DNA from: Trematomus loennbergii
Taxonomy: Eukaryota; Chordata; Actinopteri; Perciformes; Nototheniidae
Assembly (NCBI GenBank): GCA_012861695.1
Contig: JAAOOA010000002.1
Span: 25,522,898-25,586,897 of the forward strand
Length of the DNA stretch: 64,000 bases
Direction of reading: 5' to 3'
Below are positions 24,816 to 37,618 of this stretch, in pieces. A program made the position numbers and the translations under genes. Positions within the stretch are counted from its first letter, which is position 1; the number at the start of each line of letters is the position of its first letter. The notes under the pieces are model-generated. The model did not search any database. It was not told where the DNA came from and saw nothing but the letters and a program-made list of their open reading frames with translations.

Positions 24816-27800
24816 TCAGAAGCCTCTGTTGTGATTAATAGCCTGGAGGAGCCTGGTGTGCATGGTCCTCTCGGCCGGGTACCTCTGGTAGACGGGCAGT
24901 AACAGCAGATGGTAGCAGGTGAAGGATTCTGGCTTATGGATATCGGTGGAATCGGGCAACACAGCGACTTTCATCTGAACGCTCTCCATACCCAGGAAGG
25001 GAACACGGTAGGAGCCGGTGACGAACACTGATAACAAATAAAGAATCTTAAATTAATGAAATACAACTTCATAGAACACCAAGGAAGCTAATACTGATAG
25101 GGACTCCACTTGAAACGTAATAAATGATGTCAATCATTTCTGATACTTACGAAATAACTTTTTCTTCTCCTCCGCGGTCAGATTCTCAAACACCTCCCAG
25201 AAGGTCACGATGTTTGGATGCCTGTCATGGTAGTCTCCTTCATAAACTGTATTCTGTTTGGAAATGACATGTGGAAAGTTCATTTACATCTCCCCTACAA
25301 GCACTTAAACACACAAAACTGTAGGAACAAGCAAAGTAACTTAAAGGTAGGGTAGGTAAGTTTGAGAAACCGGCTCGAGATACACTTTTTGTTATATTCC
25401 ATGGAATGCTCTTAACATCCCGATAGCAATGAATATCTTAAGTGTTTTGACAAAAAATCCATTAAAAAAATGTCATCTGTGGAAGCCGTAATACTGTAAA
25501 AAGCACGACCAATCATTTTAGCCGGCCCGGCTAAAATAACTGGATGGCCTACCTGCCTGTCAGCCTTCCATCTGTGCACAAACTTATCTCGTGCCCTCAT
25601 TGGTCATGTGCGCGTTCGTGTGTGTTGGAGGAGGGGCTCTATAAGGAAGTGGCAGATTTTCTCCGGTTGTGTATTTTCAAATTCTAGCGATCTAGAGCCG
25701 GTTTCTCAAACTTACCTACCCTACCTTTAACAGATCTTAAAGGTCTCATGTTATATACCTTTTTAGGTTTATTTAAAAACATTTGGAGACTACTAGAATA
25801 TGTTTAAATGCTGTAATGTTAAAAAAAAAACATTATTCTTCTCATACTGCCTGCATGAAAAGAGCTGTATTCAGCCACTTCCTGAATCTGATGAACTCCT
25901 CAGACCCTCCCTCCCAAAAGCTCAGTCTATTTTCATTGGTCAGTGTTTCCCACTAGCTGTCGATTGTCGAATGGTATCTCAAATCTGATTTGCTCTTTCT
26001 TAGACAGGATTTTAAATATGTGGATCAGCAGAACATTTGAATTCTTTATTGCTGAAACTTTCTGAGTATCTTTACATACAGGGGAGACATACAGTATATA
26101 TGTATATGTTTGTGTAAAAGACATGAAAAAGTGCATATTGCATAATATGTGACCTTTAACTGAAACAGTCTCTTACAATTTGAAAATGTATGTTAAACAA
26201 CTACATAACAAACTAATCATCTTGTTCTCCATATTTTTGTGATATATTCTTATTTCAAATTATATATCCTCAGATCAAAAGATAAGATAAAACATTATTC
26301 TGAATATCTGAACTTCAGCAGACCTTCTTGAACACCTCCCAGTCGTAGTTCTCCTGGCCCACCATCACTGCCTGCAGCTCCTCGGGCTGGAAGAACTCCA
26401 CCACGTCGATGTCACACACCTTGAAGAAGCCTTTCTTGAACGCTTCAAATGCTCCCTCCACTGATTTGTTGAAGGCATAGTTGACGTAGGCGTCTACAAA
26501 CTCTTTCCTATTAAAACATTTAATAAAAGAATATACAAAAGATTAAACTGAGCGCTGACATTAAGTTATCCCACACCTAACACAATTCTAAATGTTTCTT
26601 CTGTAATACACTTTACACAGTACAGTAGATCAACGCTAAATCTTTAATGAAAGTAATGTATTATTTTATGACAGGTTTAACTGTTTTAACTGCTAGATGG
26701 CAGCAAAGATTTGCAGTCGACGTAAGAATGGATCATTGTGTGTTTGTTGACAGCATGCACTGCTGAATGGCAAGAAATCTGTGAGGTTGTCAAAGACACA
26801 GACTGACAGAAACTAAATACATGTTTAAAGCTTGTGAGGCAGAATAAAGCTGTGCAGATCAGATTGTTAAATACAGCAGTTAGTACCTGTTGGACGCTGT
26901 CACAAGTTTCCCAGTTTCTTTCGGATCAAGTTCAGCTGTCTCTCCGCCCCAGGGCACCTGGTCAAACAAACGATTACAGCCAGAGTGGAATATGCAGAAA
27001 CACATGTGGGCAACAGAGGAGAAGAATGTCTTTCGGACTGCGATTGAGTAAACTTACAGTGAAAGTAATGTCCATTTGTTTGACCTCATCAGGAGGGCAG
27101 TCCAACAGGAACTGCCAAGACCTGCAAACAAGAATGTCAATAATACAAAAGATCAATCTAAAACAACTATAACCTGCAAACTACAAACATTTCAGAGAAA
27201 GAATATATGTGAGTCTTACTCTCCCATGACAGGGTCGAACTCCTTCATGTCGTCCAGTGAGGGTTTGACCTTGAGCAACTTCTTGAAGAGAACCAGTGGG
27301 AAGCGCAAGTGGACAAGGTTGTGGTGGTAGAGAGCCAGGCCGCACAGAACGCCAAACAGGAAGTAAGTCTTTCTCTACTTTTGGCTGTTTGGTTTATGAC
27401 AAAACACATGATTAAGATTTGGAAGGATTAAATAACAATGAAAAGGTCAAATGTACAGAACAGCAGAGGTGGGACCAAGTCATGTTTTGCAAGTCCGAGT
27501 CAAGTCTCAAGTCTTTGCGCTCAAGTCCGAGTCAAGTCTCAAGTCTTTGCGCTCAAGTCCAAGTCAAGTCTCAAGTCAGGATGGGAAAGTTCAAGTCAAG
27601 TCCAAGTCCTAAACTTTGACAAAACGAGTCTTAAGCATGTCCTTATGTGCTTTTCAACAAATGTAATGACATCGATCAACAGAATAATACTTAATAATCA
27701 AACTGCTCTTTATTAGTCACATTAATAATTTAATAATCCATTTTCTCCCTGCTGGTAAAGTAACGTGTTTTTCTTCTATTGTAAGAGGGATCAGTAAGGT

Positions 27801-30800
27801 AAGGCTACCGTGACGGTTTGATTCAGAAGGAGTTTAATGTATAAGATCCCTGATGTTAAGGTAACCAGAATGTTTATTTCCACTGTGTACAGCATGTTAT
27901 AAGGGACCCACAATCTATCTTTATGCAAGGGATAATGTGCAGCGAGGCGTCTCTATGGGGAAAAGACACCTGAATCTAGATCCCTCTGCAGGTGGTACTT
28001 TAACTATATTTTGATGCTAATACTTTTGTACTTTTACTTGTAACATTTTGAATGCAGGATCTTTTATTGTAACCGAGTATTCCTACACTCTGGTACTGTT
28101 ACTCAAGTACAAGATCTGAACTTCTCCCACCTCTGGCAATAAATCCTGAGTGGTTACCAAAAAAAAACCCTGCTCTGAAGGTTATTTTCATTTTACAAAT
28201 CCTGCACTCAGCTTTGCTTTCTCCAATATCATTGAAATGCAGCCAGATGCTGCTCTTTTTTCGGTTTTCGCAAATTTCTTGACTTTTCCGACGCGCTTGC
28301 ATTTAAATCCGGCTCCCCGTCTCCCCGTCGCTCTGTGTAGCTGGCCTGTACCACTACACCTGCTGTCTTTGGAGCGTCTGCCCCCCACCCTTCTTTCACA
28401 TAATGGTATGATCCTAGTGTGTCCTCGCATATGATTGGCCGCATGGTGGCTCAGCAAAATAAAGTCCCGCCCCTGCCTGCATGGATTCTCAGCAAGAGTT
28501 GCAGCGGCTGAAGATTCTGCTCTCCCCGACGGGAGTCTGCTCTTCAAGCGGCATCTCGCGATCGGCGTGTTGGAGACCCCTGAATTAAATTATCAAGTCA
28601 CCTCAAGTCAGAAGGCTCAAGTCCAAGTCAAGTCCCGAGTCATTGGTGTTCAAGTCCAAGTCGAGTCGCAAGTGTTTTGTGATTTTGTCAAGTCGAGTCC
28701 AAAGTCATCAAATTGGTAACTCGAGTCTGACTCGAGTCCAAGTCATGTGACTCGAGTCCACACCTCTGCAGAACAGTATATCAGACATCAGAAAAATCAG
28801 AGTTATACATTCACGTCTTTGTTATAAGACTTTTATAGTAATCAGATCACTTTGTTAAATTCATGAGGAATTTGTTTAAAAAAAAAAAAATAGTAAATGT
28901 ATAGAGGGCTGGACAGTATATCAACAATATACCAATATATTTAAAAGTGTTCGAAATAACATCTTACATGTGGCTAAGACATATATATGATGTATTCAAC
29001 CTTAAAATACATAGATATTACTTTTGGTCCATTTTATCCAGCCCTAAGTAAATAAAATGATTTAATTCATGCTTTTGTTTTTAATTATCGTGTGTTTTAA
29101 TTATCGTGTCTTACCCTGACAGGGAACCAGGCCAGAGTGTTGCTCTCGTTGAACATGAACATTTCAGACTTGGGAGACATCAGCTCTTCAAACACTTGCA
29201 GGAAGAAATCTCTTTTGTAGACATCCATCACCTTCGTCCTGTCTTCATCAAATTGCACCTTCAAAGGATAAAATAATGTTTTCATTATTAACAGTCCTTA
29301 AACTAAATCAGTATTAGCTCTGATGGTAAATAAAACTTCCTGTCAACCATTTGGGCTTAGAACTAATTGAAGGGATTTAATCAAGCAAGACATTCAAAAA
29401 TGCACAATTACTATACCAACAACTCCCCTTACACAATCCATTAATTGCTGTTATTGATGGGAAAGTTTTATCAATTGAACTGTACATTTATTTTATTCAC
29501 ATTATTTAAAAAACATTTAAAAAATCAATTGGTACTGATGTTTGCAGGCCCTCTACATATTTGTTATGTTTAATTATCTCCAATTACTTCTTAAATATGT
29601 ACTGTAATTGACATTTTGCTCCAAATGAAGTCAACTGATTTTACACATAAAGTAAAAAGTATTGAAGCAATGAAAAATATGCTTTTAAGTAGCATTGTGG
29701 AGAGCGTAGGATACAGATGTTGTTGATTTTGACCCATTACAGAGAGTAGATATTCCGATATCTCAGCCTACGTTGCTGTGATTTTGACCGTTTTTTAATT
29801 TCTTGTGAATCCCACAACATATGGAAGTGCAAAACTAAATGGCTGAAGTATCCATAAAATAACTCAGAAACTAAGTATAAAAAGACAAGGGCTACAAAAT
29901 GTTGCCTCAGGCAACTAAACATGGCAACATTGTGTAGGTATGTTGTAGTATGTTTACCAAAAGCTCCCTTTTGAAGGCGCAGTGGTCGGCCGCCCCCAGC
30001 TGCCTGAAGGTGTCCTCCACCAAGTGAGAGCGTCTCAGGGTGAGCTGGAAGACCGGCGCGGGGGCGGAGTCTGGACCGTCCAACCAGAGCTCTTCAGGAC
30101 ACGCCAAGGCCAGTCCATAAACGAAACCCTGCACTTTCTGTAATTACAAAACCTTAATATATCTTTATCTTAATAAAGACATCTACACATTGACAGATTG
30201 GTTCAAATGAATGCTCAAAACAAGAAACAACCTCAGCTGTATTATGACAAACAACTAAATAAGAACTTCAGTAAATTGATTAGAAATTATCTAATGTTAC
30301 GAATACTGTACCTTTGAGATAAACGCATAGTGGTTAAAGACTGCCACCTTTCGAACCAGAGTGAACAGGAATGGGTAGCGGCAGAAAATGACGGGTGTCT
30401 TGACATCATCCTTAAAGGAAATAAATTGATAATAATAAATAAATAATTTCAGCAAGAAGCATTTCAACAGAAAATGCTCAGGATAAAATCACAAATAGTT
30501 CGGAATAAATGCAATATCTCGAAAATGGTAAGATATGTTTTTACCTCCTCTTTGGAAAATTGAAACCAAAGAGCAAAGTCCTGATGTAGCAGCACATTGT
30601 CACTGATCTCCTCTACGTAGAAGGTGCTCGGTGGGACTTTGTAGGACTTTCCAGCTTTGTTTGTCTATAAGTAAAACACACGTTTAGCCTCAGAGTTCAT
30701 TCTGATCACCCATAAAGATTGAACAATCATTTCCGACCTCTTCTGGGAAACGACAAAGCTTTGCTAGAAAGGGCCGAAACATCTGCCTCGAAAGGTAGCA

Positions 30801-33800
30801 ACATTTCAGATGAGTTACAGGGCAGACTGTAAAATAAGCTTTCTGACACCAGCAAAAAAACTAAAAAACTCTTTGGGGCTGGTTCAGATAGCAGGGAAAA
30901 TCTGTCTTTTTGAATCCTTTTATAAAGGATAAATGTTTTCCTTTCATGTTTGGTCCTGAAATAAAAAAAGTTAAAAAAGTAAAACGGCACTCACTTTGTG
31001 CAGCATCTTGAGGACCTCCACCAGGTATTTGACTCCGGGGTTATGAGTTACCAGGAGGCCATTTCTGAGCATGAAGGCCAGGGCCTTTTTGAACACCAAG
31101 ATGTGCTTCATCAGTATGGAGGGTCTCAGGTGGACCACCAGCGTCCTGAGAACAAAAGGCATTGTCCGTCTTGTATTAGACAGCTCAAAACACTGCAAGT
31201 AAAAAGCAGATCTTCACCAACTTGACCAAATTAGCAAAACATTTAGAAGAAAAAAACACTGATGCACATCGCTCGGACATGCTTGTTGTTGCCATGTTTT
31301 TTGGCAACAACAACGTGTACATTTCTTGATCTGACAAAGTTATTAAATCTGACTCAACAATATAATATATAATATACATACAATTAATTGTAAGGCTAAT
31401 GCTATGTTAGCTGGCTATTACGTTGGTTGCTTTATATATACAGTCTATGGTTGGTTGTTACATTCAGAAAACATAAAAAACAGTTAATCTGACATTAATG
31501 ATAAGAAAAAAGAATTCTGAATTTGTTTATCAGTTAACAATTAAGTAAATTAAATATTATTTATGCATGTAAAAATCGACTTGTTTTAAACCAATAAACT
31601 ATTTGCAGTCTATTGTTGTCCTTGAAAGTACCTTGGATCATTACAAAACCCATAACCTAACAAAATACTTTAGAAAAATGTTGCTGTCGTTTACTTAGTG
31701 TATCTTGAGTCTTCTCCTGCAGATCAACAATAATGATCGCCAGCATCAACACCCCCTGCATGACATTACACTCCTCTTGGAGGAGGGGACACGTCAGCAG
31801 AATCAGTAAGATTTCTGGTGATTTTAGGAGACGGCTTGAATTGCAGAGCAAACCAATCAGGAGTTTGAAATTACCTGCAAAAAAGAAATTGAGATTACAT
31901 TGCAATGTTTAAACAGCATGAATACGTTTGTGAAAAAAACAATTTAGTGGCTAGTTTGAACCATTTCCATGCATAGAAGGGATTTAGAGCCTTGTGGGTC
32001 ACAACTGTATATCTCAGTTCACGTCTCAAGCAAAAGAGAGTAATGCATGGCGGTAATTCAAACGTCTTAACTGATTGTTTGATCCATGGCACTGCCAGCA
32101 TCTGGTCGAAAGCTTCGCTAGCTGCATCAAGGTCCACAGTTAGAGCACCTGCTTCTGATGGAGGCCCACTGATATCAAAAGCAAAGCATTAAAACAAAGT
32201 AGCAGAACCAGAATGAGTTGATGGGATTCAGAAGATCTTATAATTCTTTTTTTTTTAACTCATGAGTTAAACAATAGAAAAATAACTCACTCAGCCTTCG
32301 TGAAACTTGCAACAAGACTTGTGCTGGTCTGAAACCTGGAAGATATTTCTCTGTTGAATGAAAAGAAAAGGAGGGAAACCATTAAAACACTGTATCTACT
32401 GCTGGATGTATGATATTTTATATGTGCAGCTACATAACTCCAACCGTAATTAAAGTATGAAAAATGACCTCTTTGCCTCTACGTTGCCATGTGTCATTGA
32501 CAGCCATTGTTGAAGTTTGGTCTCATCAAGCCGCCCAGTTATCTGTTCTTTGTCCAAACGCTTAACGACAGACATGAGATTTAACAGATTTAAGCTTTGA
32601 TAAAAAAACTAACATTAAATCAAGGTAAAACAAATATATATATATCAAATCTGCAATAACAATGGGCCTTGTGCATGAATGTTTTCTTATTTGTATCTTG
32701 TGTTTGTTCCTGAACACAGCAATAAGATGAAAATAAGAAAATCCTATATGGGATTCACGCAACGTGATCTGACAGCCAAATCTGTTCCATCTTGAGTATG
32801 TTGATGAATTGTGTTTGATCTTACATTTGATGCGTTTGCCTAGCAATTTTCATTCAGCATAAGGGGAAAAGCCCCACTAAAACCATAAGGGCATCAGACT
32901 TAACAGTTAAGATCAAATCTGTACTTGAAATGTTTCATGCAATATGCACTGAGTCTCTGAATAGGTGAACATATTACCTGTGGAGGTGAAGTGTAGGTAC
33001 AGCTTGTATTCCACCCAGCTGATATTTTCAAGTCTGCTTAAACCAGGAAAAAATACATTTGTATATTTAATTTATCTCTTTTAGTTTTACACTACTTCTA
33101 CCATAAAAAGGACATTGATTAGAACTGCTGTTAACTAGACTTATATTCTCTGCTAAGGATACTATTTCTCCAATATGCCTTCACAAAGCAAATAGTTGTA
33201 TGTTGCTATATTAATGCTCTGAATTTTTTATTAGGGAACTTACAAATCTACTAAACACCACCCTGGCCATACATACACACCCTTGGGGACGGCTGCCACA
33301 CCTTCAGTGGTCCATGGAAGAGATACCAGAGTGGGAGTCAGACTATTTTCTGTTCGTCCTGTCCCAATTTGACCTTTGGCCCCATCACCAAAAGCCCACA
33401 GCTGGCCAGAGGAGGACAAAACCAGTGTATGACGTCTGGGGGACAAAAACAATTGTGATTGTAAATCAATAATTTAAAAAAATGGATAGACGTGCAATAG
33501 GTGTCCTTTTTTATTGTAAATGTAATGAGCTAGTCACTCCACAATACATTAAGCCTTTCTTAAATGAAAACACTGTTTTCACCTGCCACAGGAAATGTGT
33601 GATGCAGGTCCATCCAAACCGTCCACCAGTCTGGGTTTCAGTTCATTATCAGAGGAGTTGTGACCCAGCTGACCGTAGCTTCCCTCTCCAAAAGTGAAAA
33701 CCTTGCCGTCCTAGAAATCACGGCGTCACATATCAAAATAAGCAACATCCTAATATTTGTATTATGTTTACAATGGAATTTATGATTGGTTAAATCTGAA

Positions 33801-36800
33801 GATTCAGTACTTTAGTTAACACAGCAGAGTGTGCTTCTCCACAGCTTATGAAGGAGACACCCAGAGGTCTGAGGGCGGGTACCATGCAGATGTTGAACCT
33901 GCCTGATAAATATGATAAAAAATAGAATAAAAGATTCCCATTTCCAAAATAATTATACATACAAACTATGATGGTCTGTACAATTTCAATATTGAGGTTA
34001 ACATTTTAAAAGCCCTCTTTTCTCTGGACAGAAGGCTTTTATTCTGAATGTTACCAGGCTAAGGTTGTGGAAAATGCAGTGACTCCAAAAATGAAAAGAA
34101 TACTGGCTTGCAATGGGCAGTGACTATTATTTACAAATTAATCCATATTTCTAACTCTAAAAATGACAAAAGCCCTCCACTTGTATGGACAATTTTCTGC
34201 TTGCTGAACATCACATGACACAATTGAAGCACATAATTGTTACCTTTCTCATCCACCCTGTTGAGACCCAGCTGGCCAGATTTATTGGCCCCGCAGCAGT
34301 ACACCAGGCCTGGGAGTGTGAGGAACAGGGAGTGGGTCGCTCCGGCCGTAACCTGGGTAACCGCTACGCCGGTCAGAGCGCGCACCAGGTCAGGTACAAA
34401 CTGCAGCGACACCTCCTTCCCCAGGCCTAGCTGACCATGACTGTTCGAACCCCACGAGAATACATCGCCTCCTGAAAAGTGAAATAATAGACTTTTAATT
34501 ATTTTTTATTATTCTTTTTTATTCACAAAAATAACTGTAAGACTGTGGGCTTGTTCAGAAGATAATGTCAAATGAATATGTTTTCCTCTTTAGATTAACC
34601 TTTTGATGAAAAGAATTGAACATTCAACATGTATATCCTCTTTTCTGAAATGTGTCGCACCTTTGTCTGCCTTAAGCCCCACTAATTACAGAACATTTAC
34701 TTTGCACTAAATTGTTGGTGGGGAATAGGGAAACTGGCACAGTGATAAATTAACATTAAAATCGAAATCATTATTACACATAACCAAAATAAAAACTGAG
34801 GAACAAACAATGTTACTGTTGCATATCATATCAGAAAGATGGCATCAGTATGTGCAGGGCCGTATCCAGGATTTCCTAAATACCGAGGTCCAAACATGAT
34901 AAGGGGTTCGGGGGTATAACCCCCCTGAGATTTTTGGGATTTTCATGATCTAGTAAGGTGCTTTTTAAGTCCTGTGGGGGTCACAAATTGGATAATATAT
35001 TGATTTCAAACCATGTCAGTAGGCTGCAGCATAAATTATTTTTGAAAGTGTAATGCATAAGAATCAGTTGATTGTTACTATTAATGATCTGAACATGCAG
35101 AAGAGGCTAAAATGATCCCAAAACATTGTCAACATTCCTTTTCCATGTCTCTCTCCTTTCCATAACCTGCAGCCTCTCTTCCATCTTCTTTAGTCTCTCT
35201 GTCTTCTTCCTGTTCATTACTCTCTCTGTCCTCTACTCTTTCTCTTTGTTCAATCTCTCCCTCGTTGTTCACTTTTTGCTCCTCCTCACTTGTCGCTCCT
35301 GCCAGTGAATTAAAAGCAATTCAGAAATTTAGTTCATTTCACTTGTTTGTTTGCATGATTTTTTTTTTAAATCTGTTTTGTTTGATTCTCAAAAGAGAAC
35401 AAAGATGTAAGCAAATTGTGTGGTTTTATACAATTGTATGTTATTATGACATCATAACTGCAATAGATATATGTTGTTTTAAAATTATGCCTATTGTCTA
35501 TAGTGTAAATGAAGACTATTGTTATAGATAAATAGATAGATAGATAGATGGGGTTATTAAGCCTACATTCTTTTGTGACTGGACCTGCAGTTCCTCCCTG
35601 ACTTCCATCACTTTCTCTCTCTCTCTTTCTCTCTGCCTGTCCTGTCTCTTCCTAACCAAAGCTGAGCTTCGACTGGCATAGTCTTTTCATTATATCTGAT
35701 TCAGCGTAAAAATAAAACAATACAATGTTATATCTGCAATGTTTTACTCAAATTGAAATGAAAGAAAACCATTAAAAAGTTTGTTAAAAGGTAATCCTTC
35801 TGACATTGGATGAATGTAATTAACTTTAGCTCTCTAGCTAGTTTATTTACGCAATTTAAACCAAAGTATAGCCAATAGCTGCAATATAAGTTAGTGTGCA
35901 TGTTGTCGGACGTCCACTGACTAACGTAGTGCGTTCACACAGGATCTGCTGGTCATATGATGTCCTGTGAGGAACAGAAACACAAGCAGCCCACTGGACT
36001 CAGATCTCTAGATACCTCATCACTCCTCCACTGCTCCGATACAAGTCCAGGCTGCGGTGGTTTGTTGATACATGTCGTCTTCTGTTTGCTTTAATCGAGG
36101 CTACGTAGTTATGCAGCGCCCCCATCGGCAGTACATGGAAGTACTACAAAGAACCCGTTTAGTGCAGTTATTTCACACGTTTTGTTATATACACAGCTCG
36201 GAAATTATTACCGAGGTCCGGACCTCGGTGACCTCAATGGTGGATACGGCCCTGAGTATGTGCATTGTTATACCTTTAGTCAGAGCCAGAGAGTGGGAGT
36301 TTCCACAAGCAACTTGAATCACAAGTATTGGCAGTGGCATCTGCACATGACTGCATGTTGACGAAACAATAGAAAGTAAAAATGATTAAACCTATGCCTA
36401 CTTTCAGTGCAAAGTATACATATTCATATATTCCTGCTTAGTGTGAGATCTTACCTTGGTCTGTTGTGGAGTAGATTTGGTAAAAGGCCTCTCTGTCCAT
36501 CCTCTCCTGCCCCCCAGGAGAACACCTTTCCAGATGCACACACAGCCAGGCAATGGTCCTGACCACAAGCTATGGTCACCACATCGCCCAGCCCCTCCAC
36601 ACGACCTTATACAGGGGGACAGAAAAGAGGATAACATATCATATTTGGAATAACAATATTGCCCATCTAATACTAAACAAATCAAGCAAAACGGTTCCAA
36701 ACGTGCTATCAACTATACATGAAAAGTTACAATGCTCATAAAAAAAATGGTGGAAAGTAGACTACTACTAACTAACTACATTTCCTTAAATGTAAAATGT

Positions 36801-37618
36801 TGAGTTCATTTACTTACTGGTTTCATTGAATGCAATGTTATTCTTTTACAATGTAGGTCATCTTGAATGCAGGACTATATTACACTGTATTTTTTTACTT
36901 TAAATTATCTTAATTATTGTACTGCCACTAATTCCTACAAACCCGAATACATCACTGTAATGAATGTTCCAATTTCCCATCTGCACTTGAACATCACGCA
37001 TAACTTTCGTTGTCTTCACTGACAAGGGGTAAACGAAACTGAAACGTAGCACAGCTGATTGAGCTGCACAACAAGTTCATTTATGGATTTCGATGCAGGC
37101 TCATAAGATAATGATTAAATACAAGATAAAGTAAATGTAATTGTCTTGAAAGACGAAGAACCATCAGATATTCCTCATCATATATCCTCAAAAATGTTGA
37201 GGATATATGATATATGATATATGAGGATATTTTGAGTCAAAATATATTCTCAAAATATATTCAATTTAGATAAAAAAATGTCATGATAAAAAACACTTCA
37301 CGTTTTTACTAAAGTACTAACTGTCTAAGTTTTTATTATTTTATGGGCTACTACATGGCTATTTCTTGTTATGTCGAGATTCTGCAGCCTACCTGTTGTT
37401 CTCCCATCTTTACGGTTCTTCTTTCGTCCAAGTTGTCCCTGAGAGTTGTTTCCACATGACAACACGCCGCCCTCCCCGTTGAGCAGTAAAGTGTGCTGGT
37501 CCCCGCAGCAGATGTCGGTGATAACCCCGGGGACAGACCAGGACACCGGGCTGAGGGCTGTCTGTGGACCGAACTGTCCACTGGAGCTGTCTCCCCAACA
37601 GTACAGCTGCACCATCAT
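24816..37618 (-). CDS. HERC5/6-like E3 ubiquitin ligase, copy 2 (best preserved)
   Basis: Exons in gene order: 37393-37618, 36455-36605, 36274-36350, 34244-34471, 33811-33902, 33583-33710, 33281-33435, 32978-33033, 32469-32560, 32291-32350, 32023-32168, 31695-31874, 30995-31145, 30545-30664, 30312-30410, 29958-30137, 29115-29258, 27220-27384, 27058-27121, 26887-26957, 26324-26507, 25151-25253, 24816-25027. Codons 1-371 (exons 1-8) are RCC1 repeats with motifs such as [17 protein letters not shown] and [14 protein letters not shown]. About 655-1028 is HECT, with [16 protein letters not shown], the N-lobe hallmark, and TCYHLLLLP, where the Cys (24915-24917, near residue 996) should be the ubiquitin acceptor. 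Exon lengths sum to 3084; adding one base in exon 13 and two in exon 18 gives 1029 codons, close to human HERC5. Exon 13 is out of frame, and exon 18 is two bases short unless an AG ten bases into the exon serves as acceptor. HERC5/6 proteins are interferon-induced and antiviral in mammals; that role here is inference. Confidence 0.85.
25345..25726. mobile_element. TTAA-target MITE in intron 21, unit 2
   Basis: Same MITE family as 8307-8687 but in opposite orientation and at another site, flanked by TTAA at 25341 and 25727. Unit 3 has the empty site GTAACTTAACAGATC near 46123. Confidence 0.8.
25731..26159. mobile_element. Ancestral TTAA-type MITE in intron 21
   Basis: The ends read TTAAAGGTCTCATG and a reverse match CATATTATGC-like to GACCTTTAA, so this is another short inverted-repeat element with TTAA ends. 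It is present at the matching place in all units (about 729-1140 and 46137-46535), so it predates the array. Confidence 0.5.
27464..28768 (-). mobile_element. hAT element with BED finger remnant, unit 2 only
   Basis: Flanked by the exact 8-bp duplication CAGAACAG (27456-27463, 28769-28776), in intron 17 of copy 2. Ends CAGAGGTGGGACCAAG and, reversed, CAGAGGTGTGGACTCG. Subterminal DNA is built of AAGTCCGAGTC-type repeats. On the minus strand near 28190-28280 is a BED zinc-finger piece ([20 protein letters not shown]). Units 1 and 3 lack it. Confidence 0.88.
34855..36254. mobile_element. hAT element in intron 3, unit 2 (shared with unit 3)
   Basis: Flanked by the exact 8-bp duplication AGTATGTG (34847-34854, 36255-36262). 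Ends CAGGGCCGTATCCAGG and, reversed, CAGGGCCGTATCCACC. Unit 1 has the empty site CATCAGTATGTGCATTG near 8866. Interior is pyrimidine-rich, with a GATA microsatellite at 35530; no transposase found. Confidence 0.9.
35530..35550 (+). repeat. GATA microsatellite
   Basis: Short run of GATA repeats within the shared hAT at 34855; matching run near 56037 in unit 3. Confidence 0.7.
37035..37045 (+). promoter_or_regulatory. ISRE-like motif in intron 1, copy 2
   Basis: Same motif and context as at 13306, about 350 bp from the copy 2 exon 1 donor. Confidence 0.35.

Larger units (their letters stand above)
24816..30137 (-). other. HECT domain exons 16-23 of copy 2
   Basis: Exon 16 opens the HECT N-lobe ([16 protein letters not shown]), exon 17 carries [19 protein letters not shown], exon 18 [16 protein letters not shown] and [15 protein letters not shown], exon 21 [15 protein letters not shown] and NYDWEVFKK, exon 22 [15 protein letters not shown], and exon 23 [13 protein letters not shown] followed by the Cys-containing loop. 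These are in family order. The usual DxGG-type motif in exon 17 is replaced (see findings). Exon 18 is two bases short. Equivalent exons lie at 168-3813 in copy 1 and 45525-50820 in copy 3. Confidence 0.85.
32978..37618 (-). other. RCC1-like propeller exons 1-8 of copy 2
   Basis: Eight exons encode about 371 residues of RCC1 repeats. Each repeat carries a conserved Gly-rich turn: [11 protein letters not shown] in exon 1, [12 protein letters not shown] in exon 2, [11 protein letters not shown] in exon 3, [14 protein letters not shown] and [12 protein letters not shown] in exon 4, [11 protein letters not shown] in exon 5, [13 protein letters not shown] in exon 6 and [14 protein letters not shown] in exon 7. 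Exon 8 closes the propeller with ISAGWNT. In small HERC proteins this domain mediates localisation and ribosome or substrate contacts. The same exons are at 53480-58079 in copy 3 (intact) and 6623-13826 in copy 1 (frameshift in exon 1). Confidence 0.85.

Noticed and set aside
27464..28768. Repetitive AAGTCCGAGTC blocks, first considered as a satellite
   Set aside because: They are subterminal repeats of a hAT with clear 8-bp target duplications.
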